Source: Thermoleophilia bacterium | Lineage (GTDB): Bacteria; Actinomycetota; Thermoleophilia; Gaiellales; Gaiellaceae | Reading direction: 5' to 3' | Length of the DNA: 13,706 bases | Assembly: GCA_025934335.1 (NCBI GenBank) | Contig: JAICYG010000065.1 | Location: forward strand, 1-13,706 | In this document: in pieces, positions 5,808 through 13,706 of the stretch | Layout: every line of letters starts with the position of its first letter | How positions within the stretch are numbered: position 1 is the stretch's first letter | The notes under the pieces: generated by a model | What the model was told of the DNA's origin: nothing | What the model saw: the letters and a program-made list of their open reading frames with translations, nothing else | Database searches by the model: none | Position numbers and translations under genes: made by a program

Positions 5808-6555
5808 CGAGGAACTCCCGGACGATCCTGACGAACCCCGGCGCGTCCTCCCAGAAGAACAGATGGCCGAGCCCTGCGAGCTTCTCGACGCGCGCGCCCG
5901 GGATCTGCTCCGCCAGCACGTCGGAGTTGCGCGGGTCGACGACGTTGTCCGCCGTGCCCGTGACGATCAGCGTCTCGTGCTCGATCGGCCCGTCGACGCC
6001 GAGGAAGGTGGTGCCCGCCGCTGCCTGCGCCTGCCACCCCGCCGGGTCGAGCGGGTTCTCGAGCCGCCGCCGGTAGAGCTCGTCGGCGACGCCGGCCGGC
6101 GGGTCGTCGCCGAGCGCATTCTCGACGAAGCGGCGGAGCGCGTCGTCGGGTGCGAGCGTGGCCGCCGCCTGGAAGAGGCGCACCGTCTGCTCCGGCATCG
6201 GGAGCCCGTGCCGAACACCAGGATGGGTGCAGCAGAGAACGAGCTTCGCGACGCGCTCCGGCGCGAGCACCGCCAGCTCCTGCGCGATCATCCCGCCGAG
6301 GCTCGCGCCGAGCACGTGTGCCTGCCCGATGCCCGCCTCGTCGAGCACCTGTAGCGCGTCCTCGGCCATCTGTCCGGCCGTGTACGGCCCCTCCGGCTTG
6401 TCGGAGTCGCCGATGCCGCGGTTGTCGAAGAAGAGCACGCGATACTGCTCGGCGAGCGCAGGCACGATCGGCTCCCAGCTCCAGCGCGCGTAACCGAGGC
6501 CCTGGATCAGGAGCAGCGGGTGCCCGTTGCCGCGTTCCGCCCATGCGATCCTCAC
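5800..6555 (-). CDS. Alpha/beta-fold hydrolase (PcaD/enol-lactonase-like)
   Basis: This encodes 251 residues. The fold features are LLLIQGLGYARWSW (14-27, oxyanion loop), FFDNRGIGDSDKP (42-54), the nucleophile elbow GASLGG (83-88, Ser85), an acid in TGTADNVVD (Asp203 most likely) and the catalytic His231 in LAGLGHLFFWE. Size and motif spacing fit the family of 3-oxoadipate enol-lactonases, C-C bond hydrolases and small esterases. The GTG at 6555 overlaps the livM stop as GTGA. It lacks a signal peptide and should be cytoplasmic. It lies between the importer and the CoA ligase, so it may hydrolyse an imported ester or lactone before activation, or a CoA ester later; this is inference. Confidence 0.88.
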   Translation of the reverse strand: MRIAWAERGNGHPLLLIQGLGYARWSWEPIVPALAEQYRVLFFDNRGIGDSDKPEGPYTAGQMAEDALQVLDEAGIGQAHVLGASLGGMIAQELAVLAPERVAKLVLCCTHPGVRHGLPMPEQTVRLFQAAATLAPDDALRRFVENALGDDPPAGVADELYRRRLENPLDPAGWQAQAAAGTTFLGVDGPIEHETLIVTGTADNVVDPRNSDVLAEQIPGARVEKLAGLGHLFFWEDAPGFVRIVREFLDG

Positions 6556-7616
6556 GAGCGCAGCGCCTTCCCGATGCGGCCGAGGCGCGCGAGGCCACCC
6601 GGAGCGAAGAAGACGACGAGGATGAAGATCACCCCGAGCACGAACAGCGGCTGCTGCAACGGCGTACGCAGCACCGATGGCAGCGACTCGACCGCGTGCG
6701 AGCCGGACGCGTCGCCGAGCCGCTGGTTCGCCCACGTGTAGAGGACGCCGCCGACGAACGCGCCCCAGCGCGTGCCGGTGCCGCCGATCACGACCATCAC
6801 GAGCAGCGTGAGCGTGAAGTTTGCCGTCGTCACCTCGGTGGTGGGGCCGGTCTGCAGGAGCAGGTAGACGACGCCGCCCGCGGTCGCGAGGAACGACGCG
6901 AGCACGAAGACGAGCAGCTTGTAGCCGTACGGACGCAGGCCGAGCACCTGCACCCGCAGCTCGTTCTCGCGGATCGCCTGCCAGACACGCCCCGGCGACG
7001 AGCCGACCGCCCAGCGCACGATCGCGAACACCACCGCGGCGTACCCGAGCGCGAGCCAGTAGAGGTTCTTCGTGTTGAAGATGCCGACGAACGCCGCGGG
7101 CAGCTTCGTGTAGTCGGTGCCGAAGCCCTCCTCGCCGCCGGTCCAGCCCCACGGGTTCTTGAACGCGAGGATCGATCCCGCCTGCGCGAACGCTAGCGTC
7201 ACCATCGCGAACGCGATCCCGCCCACGCGCAGCGAGACCGCGCCGAGCAGCAGCGGCAGCACGATCCCGACCGCGGCGGCGAACAGGAGCCCCTCGGCGA
7301 ACGACCAGTGCCATTTCGTCAGCGCGATCGCGACGAGGTACACGCCGACCGCGAAGTACAGCGCGTGCCCGAACGAGAGCAAGCCGGTGTAGCCGAAGAG
7401 CAGGTCGTAGGTCATCGCGAGCCCGCCGAATACCAGGCAGAGCGCGAGCAACTGCAGCGTGCCCGGCGTGTTCAGGGTGTCCTTGAAGACGTACGGGATG
7501 TCGACCGCGAGCTTCGGCACGAGGGCGAGGACGATCAGCACCGCGACCGGGAGCACGATCCCGCGCGCATGCATCAGCACCCGACCCGCCGGCCGTGTCG
7601 CGGTAAGTGTGCTCAT
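6552..7616 (-). CDS. livM: Branched-chain-type ABC transporter permease LivM
   Basis: This encodes 354 residues, a multi-helix permease of the LivM family (BPD_transp_2 fold). Hallmarks are LAMTYDLLFGYTGLLSFGHALYFAVG (about 85-110), GGIAFAMVTLAFAQ (permease repeat), the cytoplasmic coupling region SSPGRVWQAIRENELRVQVLG and the late motif VIGGTGTRWGAFVGGVLY. It pairs with LivH to form the membrane channel of the importer. The ATG at 7616 overlaps the livH stop as ATGA; longer frames upstream are only livH read in a shadow frame. The N-terminal stretch before the first helix (residues 1-20) is polar and basic. Such importers carry branched-chain amino acids but also aromatic and short aliphatic acids, amides or urea, so substrate is not fixed by this gene. 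Confidence 0.93.
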   Translation of the reverse strand: MSTLTATRPAGRVLMHARGIVLPVAVLIVLALVPKLAVDIPYVFKDTLNTPGTLQLLALCLVFGGLAMTYDLLFGYTGLLSFGHALYFAVGVYLVAIALTKWHWSFAEGLLFAAAVGIVLPLLLGAVSLRVGGIAFAMVTLAFAQAGSILAFKNPWGWTGGEEGFGTDYTKLPAAFVGIFNTKNLYWLALGYAAVVFAIVRWAVGSSPGRVWQAIRENELRVQVLGLRPYGYKLLVFVLASFLATAGGVVYLLLQTGPTTEVTTANFTLTLLVMVVIGGTGTRWGAFVGGVLYTWANQRLGDASGSHAVESLPSVLRTPLQQPLFVLGVIFILVVFFAPGGLARLGRIGKALRS

Positions 7617-8494
7617 GCGAACGCTCCCGAGAGCCCGCGCGGCCGCGCGAGCAGGACGAGGCCGAGCAACAGCACGACACTCAGGTCGCCGAGCCCCGTC
7701 GACGCGTAGTAGTTCGCGTACTGCTGCACGAGGCCGACGACGACTGCCGCGACCGCCGTGCCCCGGAGCGAACCGAGCCCGCCGATCACGACGACGATGA
7801 ATGCGAAGATGAGGAGGGACGTGCCGCGGTTCGGGTCGGCGGTCGTGAAGTAGACGTTGCCGAGAATGCCCGCGAGCGCCGCCGCGACGCCGCCGATCGC
7901 GAAGACGAGCGTGAACGCCTTGCGCACGTCGATGCCGAGCGCGGTCACCATGGCGCGGTTCTCGACGCCCGCCCGGATGATCAGGCCGTAGCGCGTGCGC
8001 TTGAGGAAGGTCGTCAGCGCGACGAGCACGACGACGGCGGCGGCGATCAGGAGCCAGCGGTCGTTCGGCACGTGCGCACCGGCCACGGTCGTCGTGCGGC
8101 CGAGCCAGCCCGGGTAGGCGATCGGCCGCGCGTCGTTGCCCCAGATCGCGACGACGAGCGCCGTCGTCGCGAGCCCGAGGCCCACCGTGACGAGCACCTG
8201 CTCGATGTGGCGGCGGTAGAGCGGGCGGATCAGCACCAGCTCGACGAGCGCCGCGAAGACGCCGCCGACGACCAGGCCGACGAGCGACGCGACGAGAAAC
8301 CGCGGCAGCACGCCGAGCCCGCCGAGCTTCGATTCGGCGTACCACATGCCGAACGCGCCGACGGTGAGGAACGCACCGTGCGCGAAGTTCAGCACGCCCA
8401 TCAGGCCGTAGATCAGCGACAGGCCTGAGGCGATCAGGAAGTAGAGCGCCCCCAGGCCGACGCCGGTGATCGTGAGGAGCAGGAGCGTGCTCAC
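7613..8494 (-). CDS. livH: Branched-chain-type ABC transporter permease LivH
   Basis: This encodes 293 residues, the usual LivH length. The strong family signature is ASGLSLIYGLMGVLNFAHGAF (about 22-42), followed by several membrane helices, the coupling segment RTRYGLIIRAGVENRAMVTALG and VVIGGLGSLRGTAVAAVVVG near the C-terminus. It forms the permease heterodimer with LivM. The GTG at 8494 overlaps the livF stop as GTGA, and the gene in turn overlaps livM as ATGA, so both permeases are translationally coupled. Confidence 0.94.
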   Translation of the reverse strand: MSTLLLLTITGVGLGALYFLIASGLSLIYGLMGVLNFAHGAFLTVGAFGMWYAESKLGGLGVLPRFLVASLVGLVVGGVFAALVELVLIRPLYRRHIEQVLVTVGLGLATTALVVAIWGNDARPIAYPGWLGRTTTVAGAHVPNDRWLLIAAAVVVLVALTTFLKRTRYGLIIRAGVENRAMVTALGIDVRKAFTLVFAIGGVAAALAGILGNVYFTTADPNRGTSLLIFAFIVVVIGGLGSLRGTAVAAVVVGLVQQYANYYASTGLGDLSVVLLLGLVLLARPRGLSGAFA

Positions 8495-9198
8495 GGGCGA
8501 TCCCCGGCGTGCCCCACCCCGAGCATGCGGTGCACCATCTCCTCGCTCGCGAGCAGCTCCCGGGCCGGGCCGATGTGCACGATCCGGCCCGTGTCGAGCA
8601 CGACCGCGTCCCGCGCGACCCGCTGCACGACGCCGAGGTTCTGCTCCACGAGCAGCACCGTCGTCAGCTCGGACGCGCGCGCGAGCGCGTCGGCGACCTG
8701 CGTCACGAGCGCCGGCGCGAGCCCCTTCGTCGGCTCGTCGACGAGGAGGACGCGGTTGTCGTTCAGGAGTGCGCGCGCAATCGCGACCATCTGCTGCTGC
8801 CCGCCCGAGAGCGTGCCGGCGAGCTGGCGGCCTCGTTCGCGCAGCTCCGGGAAGAGGTCGTAGACGAGGTCGTACCGCGCGTCGCCGTTTCGTTCGGCGA
8901 GCCGCAGGTTCTCCTCGACCGTGAGGCCGGCGAAGACGTCGCGGTCCTCCGGCACATAGCCGACGCCGCGACGGACGATCCTGTGCGTCGGCGTGGCGGA
9001 GATCTCGTCGCCGGCGAGCGTGATCGAGCCGCGCCGGTCGACGAGGCCCATCAGCGCACGCAGCGTCGTCGTCTTGCCGACGCCGTTCCGGCCGAGCAGC
9101 GCCGTGACGCCACCTTCCGGGACGTCGAACTCGATCCCCTGCAGCACGTGCGACTCCCCGAGATGCACGTGCAGGTCGCGTACCGAGAGGAGACTCAA
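8491..9198 (-). CDS. livF: ABC transporter ATP-binding protein LivF
   Basis: This encodes 235 residues, typical for LivF. Walker A is GRNGVGKT (36-43), the signature LSGGQ (130-134) and Walker B VLLVDEP (150-156) followed by the LivF-typical TKGLAP. VPEDRDVFAGLTVEENL (82-98) is the characteristic region after the Q-loop. The start is the TTG at 9198, which overlaps the livG stop as TTGA and begins LSLLSVRDLHVHLG. No ATG or GTG gives a better N-terminus, since upstream codons are an Arg-rich shadow of livG. It forms the ATPase pair with LivG. Confidence 0.94.
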   Translation of the reverse strand: MSLLSVRDLHVHLGESHVLQGIEFDVPEGGVTALLGRNGVGKTTTLRALMGLVDRRGSITLAGDEISATPTHRIVRRGVGYVPEDRDVFAGLTVEENLRLAERNGDARYDLVYDLFPELRERGRQLAGTLSGGQQQMVAIARALLNDNRVLLVDEPTKGLAPALVTQVADALARASELTTVLLVEQNLGVVQRVARDAVVLDTGRIVHIGPARELLASEEMVHRMLGVGHAGDRP

Positions 9199-9950
9199 AG
9201 CGGCTCTCCCAGGTACGCCTGCTGCACGATCTGGTCGCGCATGATCGCGTCGGGGGTGTCGACGGCGAGCAGGCTCCCGTGGTGCAACACCGCGATCCGC
9301 TGCGCGAGCCCGGTCACGACCTCCATGTGGTGCTCGACCATCAGCACCGTCTTGCCCTCGGCGTGGACGGAGCGGATGAGCTCGACGAGCTCGTCGACGT
9401 CCTCCATCGCGACGCCGGCCATCGGCTCGTCGAGCATGATCACGCGCGACTCGCCGGCGAGCACCATCGCGAGCTCGAGCTTGCGCTTGTCGCCGTGTGA
9501 GAGGAGCCCCGCCGGCAACGGCCCGCGGCCACCGAGACCGACGCGCTCGAGCGCCCAGTGGGCGCGGTCGACCGCCTCCCTCACCCGCGACGCCTGCCGC
9601 CAGATCCGCATCGTGCCGCCGATCGCCGCCTCCGCCGCAAGGCGCACGTTCTCGTGCACCGAGAGGAGCGGGAACACGTTCGACACCTGGAAGGTGCGGC
9701 CGAGGCCCGCCCGCGTGCGACGGAACGGCGGCTCCTTCGTGATATCGCATCCGTCGAGCACGATGCGTCCGGCGGTCGGTGCGAGGAGCCCGGAGACGAG
9801 GTTGAACAGCGTCGTCTTGCCGGCACCGTTCGGGCCGATGACGCCGAGCAACTCGCCCTCGCGGACCTCGAGCCCGACATCGGCGACGATCGTCGCGCCG
9901 CCGATGACGAGCCCGAGGTCCCTCGTTGCGAGGATCGGGGATGCGCTCAC
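9195..9950 (-). CDS. livG: ABC transporter ATP-binding protein LivG
   Basis: This encodes 251 residues. Walker A is GPNGAGKT (39-46), the Q-loop Gln88 lies in GRTFQVSNVFPLLSVHENV, the signature segment is LSHGDKRKLELA (150-161), Walker B is RVIMLDEP (169-176) followed by MAGVAMEDVDEL, and the H-loop is VEHHME (205-210). The signature reads LSHGD rather than LSGGQ, a variant also seen in the LivG/UrtD branch and not a sign of inactivity. The GTG at 9950 is 34 nt after livK and is preceded by a purine-rich AAGGAAG about 6 nt upstream, so this gene has its own ribosome site, unlike most genes downstream. Confidence 0.94.
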   Translation of the reverse strand: MSASPILATRDLGLVIGGATIVADVGLEVREGELLGVIGPNGAGKTTLFNLVSGLLAPTAGRIVLDGCDITKEPPFRRTRAGLGRTFQVSNVFPLLSVHENVRLAAEAAIGGTMRIWRQASRVREAVDRAHWALERVGLGGRGPLPAGLLSHGDKRKLELAMVLAGESRVIMLDEPMAGVAMEDVDELVELIRSVHAEGKTVLMVEHHMEVVTGLAQRIAVLHHGSLLAVDTPDAIMRDQIVQQAYLGEPL

Positions 9951-9984
9951 GCGCCGCTTCCTTCGGCCGTGCCTGCCCTGTTCC

Positions 9985-11169
9985 CTAGTGCATCTGCTGG
10001 ATCGGGGGCGCCGTCTGGAACGAGTTGGCCGTGCCGAGCACCTTCGGCTGCAGCTTCCCGTTCGAGCCCTTCACGAGCTGGACGCGGAACATCGGCTGCA
10101 GGAGCGCGTGGTCCTGCGGCCGGATCGCCTCGAACCCCTTCGGGCCGAGGAACTTCCAGCCCTCGAGCGACGAGACCATCTTGTCCACGTCGTAGTTCCC
10201 CTTCTGCAGCGCGTGCACGATCATCAGCGCGGCGTTGAACCCGTCCGGCGTGAAGAGGTCGGGCACCTGGTTCCGCTTCCGCAGCTGCGTGCGGAGCCAG
10301 TCGTTCACCTTGTTCTTCGGCGCGTTGTAGACGTAGTGCGAGAGGAAGTGGATCTTCGTGGCCACGTTCCCGAGCGCCGACCAGGTCGCCCGCTCGGCGA
10401 GGCCGGTGACGACGTCCGGGCCGTTGAAGACGCCCTGCTGGTCGAGCGCGTTCCACATCGCGCCGGCGGTCGTGCCCGCCCACGCGACGAAGACGAGGTC
10501 CGCCTTCTGGTTCTTGACCTGCTGCGCGAACGGGGTGAAGTCGGTGGCCGTCAGCGGCACCGAGACCTCGGATACCGAGTGGCCCTTGCTGCCGACGAGC
10601 GCCTTCACCGCGGCGTAGTTGCCGTGCCCGAAGACGGAGTCCTGGTCGAGCACGACGACCTTGCGGCCCGACCCCTTGAGGAACGACGAGACGGTCTCGA
10701 CGTCCTGCAGCGTCTGCCGCCCGGAGCGGAACGTGTACTTGTTGACGCCCGTGATCGCGTCCGACGCCGCCGGCCCCGAGATGAACAGGATCCGGTTCTG
10801 CGCGGCGAGCGGCGCGACCTGCAGCGCGACACCCGACGAGACGCTGCCGGCGAGGATCTTGTAGCCCTGCCCGATCAGGTCCTTGGCGGCGTTGACCGCG
10901 GTCGCCGGATCGGTCTTGTCGTCGACGAGCGTCAGTTTGATCTGCTTGCCGTTGACCTTGTTCGTGCCCTTCGTCGCGTACTTGAGGCCGTACTTGAGGC
11001 CCTCGATGTACTCGGCGCCGTACGCCGCCAGCAGGCCCGTGCGCGAGTAGACGATTCCGACGTTGTACGTGGCCGCCGACTTCGTCGACTTGGCCGCGAC
11101 CGTCGCCGTCCCGACGAGCAGCATGAACGCCGAGACTGCGAGCAACGCCGTGGTAAAGCGGTGACGCAT
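9985..11169 (-). CDS. livK: Periplasmic/extracellular substrate-binding protein of the Liv-type importer
   Basis: This encodes 394 residues, the length of type I periplasmic-binding proteins (Peripla_BP_6/ANF fold). The N-terminus has a basic start (MRHRF), a hydrophobic core (about 7-25) and an Ala/Lys/Ser-rich exit around VAAKSTKSA. This fits a Sec signal peptide, or an uncleaved anchor. There is no lipobox cysteine, which is notable if the host is a monoderm. The mature part opens with YNVGIVYSRTGLLAAYG and has the receptor-type segments LTLVDDKTDPATAVNAAKDLI and GPAASDAITG. The ATG at 11169 is preferred over a codon 30 nt upstream because GGAGG (11182-11178) stands 8 nt before it. It is the first gene of the operon. 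The binding protein decides the importer's substrate, but the ligand cannot be read by eye. Confidence 0.92.
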   Translation of the reverse strand: MRHRFTTALLAVSAFMLLVGTATVAAKSTKSAATYNVGIVYSRTGLLAAYGAEYIEGLKYGLKYATKGTNKVNGKQIKLTLVDDKTDPATAVNAAKDLIGQGYKILAGSVSSGVALQVAPLAAQNRILFISGPAASDAITGVNKYTFRSGRQTLQDVETVSSFLKGSGRKVVVLDQDSVFGHGNYAAVKALVGSKGHSVSEVSVPLTATDFTPFAQQVKNQKADLVFVAWAGTTAGAMWNALDQQGVFNGPDVVTGLAERATWSALGNVATKIHFLSHYVYNAPKNKVNDWLRTQLRKRNQVPDLFTPDGFNAALMIVHALQKGNYDVDKMVSSLEGWKFLGPKGFEAIRPQDHALLQPMFRVQLVKGSNGKLQPKVLGTANSFQTAPPIQQMH

Positions 11170-11194
11170 GAACGCATCCTCCCTGGGAAGTGGG

Positions 11195-11224
11195 CTCAAA
11201 CCTGAGACCCGATTCAGGTGTGAG
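11195..11224. promoter_or_regulatory. Near-perfect inverted repeat upstream of livK, candidate TetR operator
   Basis: CTCAAACCTGA (11195-11205) and TCAGGTGTGAG (11214-11224) are reverse complements at 10 of 11 positions, separated by the 8-nt spacer GACCCGAT. The repeat covers the predicted livK transcription start and abuts the -10 region, where a repressor would block the operon. The TetR protein encoded in the operon is the obvious candidate to bind it. It also lies 64 nt upstream of the divergent secreted-hydrolase gene, so both directions could be controlled together. Confidence 0.5.
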
Positions 11225-11251
11225 TTTTGACGTAATGGATACGACTGTCAA
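11223..11251 (-). promoter_or_regulatory. Candidate promoter of the livK-proC operon
   Basis: On the minus strand a consensus -35 hexamer TTGACA (11251-11246) is followed after 17 nt by AAAACT (11228-11223), a weak -10 box. A start near 11216 would give a leader of about 47 nt ending in the GGAGG at 11182-11178. The weak -10 and the overlapping inverted repeat are typical of a regulated promoter. In the other direction TTGACG (11227-11232) could be a -35 box, but no convincing -10 was found for it. Confidence 0.42.
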
Positions 11252-11287
11252 GCCGAGAAAAAGTTGCTTCGTCGGGAGGTAGCAGCA

Positions 11288-12496
11288 ATGCGGATCGCCA
11301 CCGTCGCCGCGGCCGCGGCGACCATGCTCGTTCTCGTCCCGAGCGCACTCGCAGACGGGCCGGCGGCCCGAGTCGACGCGACCACCGCCACCATCCTCGC
11401 CCAGCCGTACCAACCGGATTACGTCCCGCTCGGCTTCGACAGCGCCTTTCCGGCGGCTGTCCCGAACACCGCCCCGGCCGAGGATTACACGACCGGCTCG
11501 ATCCCGGGCAGCCCGGACCTGCCGGCGTGGCCGCCGGCGTTCTCGCAGGTCCTGTTCGCGTCGGGCGACGGGGCGCCACTCTTCGGCATGCTCGCGCTCC
11601 ATCCGGGGACCCACCCCGGCGTCGTCGTCGCGCACGGGTTCAACACGCACGGCTACGAGTCGGTGATTCGGTGGGCGGCGATGCTCTACGCCCGGGGGTA
11701 TGACGTGCTCGCAGCCGACCAGCGCGACTTCTTCTACGAGTCACAGGCGGGCTACGGCTACCCGAGCTGGCTGCAAACCTTCGGCTGGAAGGAGTCGCAG
11801 GACGTGCTCGCAGCGGGGCAATACCTGGCGGCGCAGCCCGGCGTCGGCGCGCTCGGGCTCGTCGGCTTCAGCGAAGGCGCGCAGAACGCCGTGCTCGCGC
11901 TCGCACAGGACGCAAGGCGCCTCTTCTCCGCCGCGATCACCTTCAGCGGCCCGGCCGACCAGAACACGCAGCTCGCGTCGAACCCGACCGCGTCGGACGC
12001 GCTCGTCGCCCTCGTCACGCCGAACGAGACGACGGCGTGCGGGGCACTCGCCGACGCAGCCTCCCACTACGGCACGACGGGCTTCCAGATCCTGGCGAAC
12101 GAGACGGCGATGCACGCGCAGGCATCGGTCCGTGTGCCGCTGCTCAACTTCTATTCGGCAGACGACTCGCTCGTGCCTGCGGTCGAGGCGAAGATGATGG
12201 CCGCCTACGAGACGGGCAATCCGCTGCAGCGGACGGTCGAGCTGCAGCGGGGCGAGCACGCGTACTTCTTCGACCGCTGGTGGCAGCAGCGGGCGATCCT
12301 ACTCTGGCTGAAGACCTGGATCGGCTCCCGCGACGACGGCATCGGCACCGATCCAACGGTCAGCCAGACGCCGCTCGGCGCACCCGCGTCGGCGCAGACC
12401 GTCGATCTGGGCTCGCCCACGCGGGCGTGGGCGGACGGGCAGCTCGCGCCGTACGTCTGCGACCCGGCGCAGGGCGTACCCGGAGATCCTCGCTGA
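11288..12496 (+). CDS. Secreted alpha/beta hydrolase (lipase/esterase-like)
   Basis: This encodes 402 residues. The start ATG at 11288 has GGAGG (11275-11279) 8 nt upstream. Residues 1-22 form a clear Sec signal peptide (MRIATV, hydrophobic core, cleavage likely after SALA before DGPAAR), so the enzyme should act outside the membrane. The fold shows VVVAHGFNTHG (112-122, oxyanion region), the nucleophile elbow GFSEGA (193-198, Ser195), an acid in YSADDSLVP (Asp292 or Asp293) and His324 in RGEHAYFFD. Cys251 and Cys391 could form a disulfide. An N-terminal region of about 60 residues precedes the catalytic domain. The substrate is unknown. The gene is divergent from livK and shares its control region, which suggests that it may release a compound for the importer (inference). 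Confidence 0.85.
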   Translation: MRIATVAAAAATMLVLVPSALADGPAARVDATTATILAQPYQPDYVPLGFDSAFPAAVPNTAPAEDYTTGSIPGSPDLPAWPPAFSQVLFASGDGAPLFGMLALHPGTHPGVVVAHGFNTHGYESVIRWAAMLYARGYDVLAADQRDFFYESQAGYGYPSWLQTFGWKESQDVLAAGQYLAAQPGVGALGLVGFSEGAQNAVLALAQDARRLFSAAITFSGPADQNTQLASNPTASDALVALVTPNETTACGALADAASHYGTTGFQILANETAMHAQASVRVPLLNFYSADDSLVPAVEAKMMAAYETGNPLQRTVELQRGEHAYFFDRWWQQRAILLWLKTWIGSRDDGIGTDPTVSQTPLGAPASAQTVDLGSPTRAWADGQLAPYVCDPAQGVPGDPR

Positions 12497-12522
12497 GCTC
12501 GGCGAACGGGCCGGGCCGAAGA

Positions 12523-12553
12523 GGTGTCAGACCCTTTAAGGTGTCTGACACAC
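12523..12553. repeat. Second copy of the GGTGTC-N-GACACC palindromic element
   Basis: Two half-elements face each other: GGTGTCAGACC (12523-12533) and AAGGTGTCTGACAC (12538-12551). GTGTCAGAC (12524-12532) is the exact reverse complement of GTCTGACAC (12543-12551), and the inner CCTT/AAGG can pair with one bulged T. Compared with the element inside the acyl-CoA ligase gene, the architecture is the same (arm, TT-N-AA centre, arm) with one deleted base and swapped A/T centres in both arms. It lies in the 71-nt gap between convergent genes, where it may act as a transcription end or mRNA-stabilising hairpin. Confidence 0.75.
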
Positions 12554-12567
12554 GAAGAAGCGGCCGT

Positions 12568-13706
<1,139 letters not shown>

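Noticed and set aside
11170..11199. Alternative upstream start for livK at 11199
   Set aside because: It would place the GGAGG ribosome site inside the coding region and add MSPLPREDAF before the basic start of the signal peptide. The ATG at 11169 has ideal spacing.
8509..11205. A plus-strand open frame of nearly 900 codons opposite livF, livG and livK
   Set aside because: It is antisense to three genes with unmistakable family motifs, its translation is a low-complexity Arg/Asp/Val/Leu mixture without domains, and long antisense frames are expected at this GC content.

Overview
The window is a chromosomal piece of a very GC-rich bacterium. Codons favour G/C in the third position, GTG/TTG starts and 4-bp gene overlaps are common, and one promoter has a TAGGAT -10 box of the Streptomyces type. 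Together these point to an actinobacterium. A lineage such as Thermoleophilia is plausible, but that is inference from style and gene content. No rRNA, tRNA, CRISPR array, transposase or phage gene is visible.

Left edge (1-853): the start of an unidentified leftward gene (1-58) and a rightward gene for a small multi-TM protein (272-853). They are divergently transcribed from a compact region with one candidate promoter per direction. A 9-bp inverted repeat lies between the two -35 boxes, and GGATCC occurs four times within 180 bases.

Main block (857-11169, all minus strand): twelve genes packed as one apparent operon. In transcription order they are livK, livG, livF, livH, livM (a complete branched-chain-amino-acid-type ABC importer), an alpha/beta hydrolase, an acyl-CoA ligase, a TetR regulator, a KAS III/thiolase-fold protein, a MaoC-type enoyl-CoA hydratase, a short-chain dehydrogenase resembling (R)-3-hydroxybutyrate dehydrogenase, and proC. 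Apart from the livK-livG gap (34 nt) and one 8-bp overlap, every junction is a 4-bp NTGA overlap. All four NTG starts appear, including an apparent CTG. A TTGACA -35 box and a near-perfect 11-bp inverted repeat lie upstream of livK and are the best candidates for the operon promoter and the TetR operator.

Working interpretation (inference): the importer brings in a small carboxylic acid, the ligase makes its CoA thioester, and the hydratase, dehydrogenase and thiolase-fold protein carry out beta-oxidation-like steps, possibly around C4 hydroxy/oxo acids. The operon has no acyl-CoA dehydrogenase and no conventional thiolase. The thiolase-fold protein appears to have Ser-His-His in place of Cys-His-Asn, so its chemistry is an open question.

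Right side (11288-13706): a divergently transcribed, probably secreted alpha/beta hydrolase, then clpX in the opposite orientation, running off the window. Between them is a palindromic element built on GGTGTC-N-GACACC. A related, more perfect element sits in frame inside the acyl-CoA ligase gene and encodes a VSDT repeat. This dispersed palindrome and the atypical KAS III-like enzyme are the two most interesting observations.
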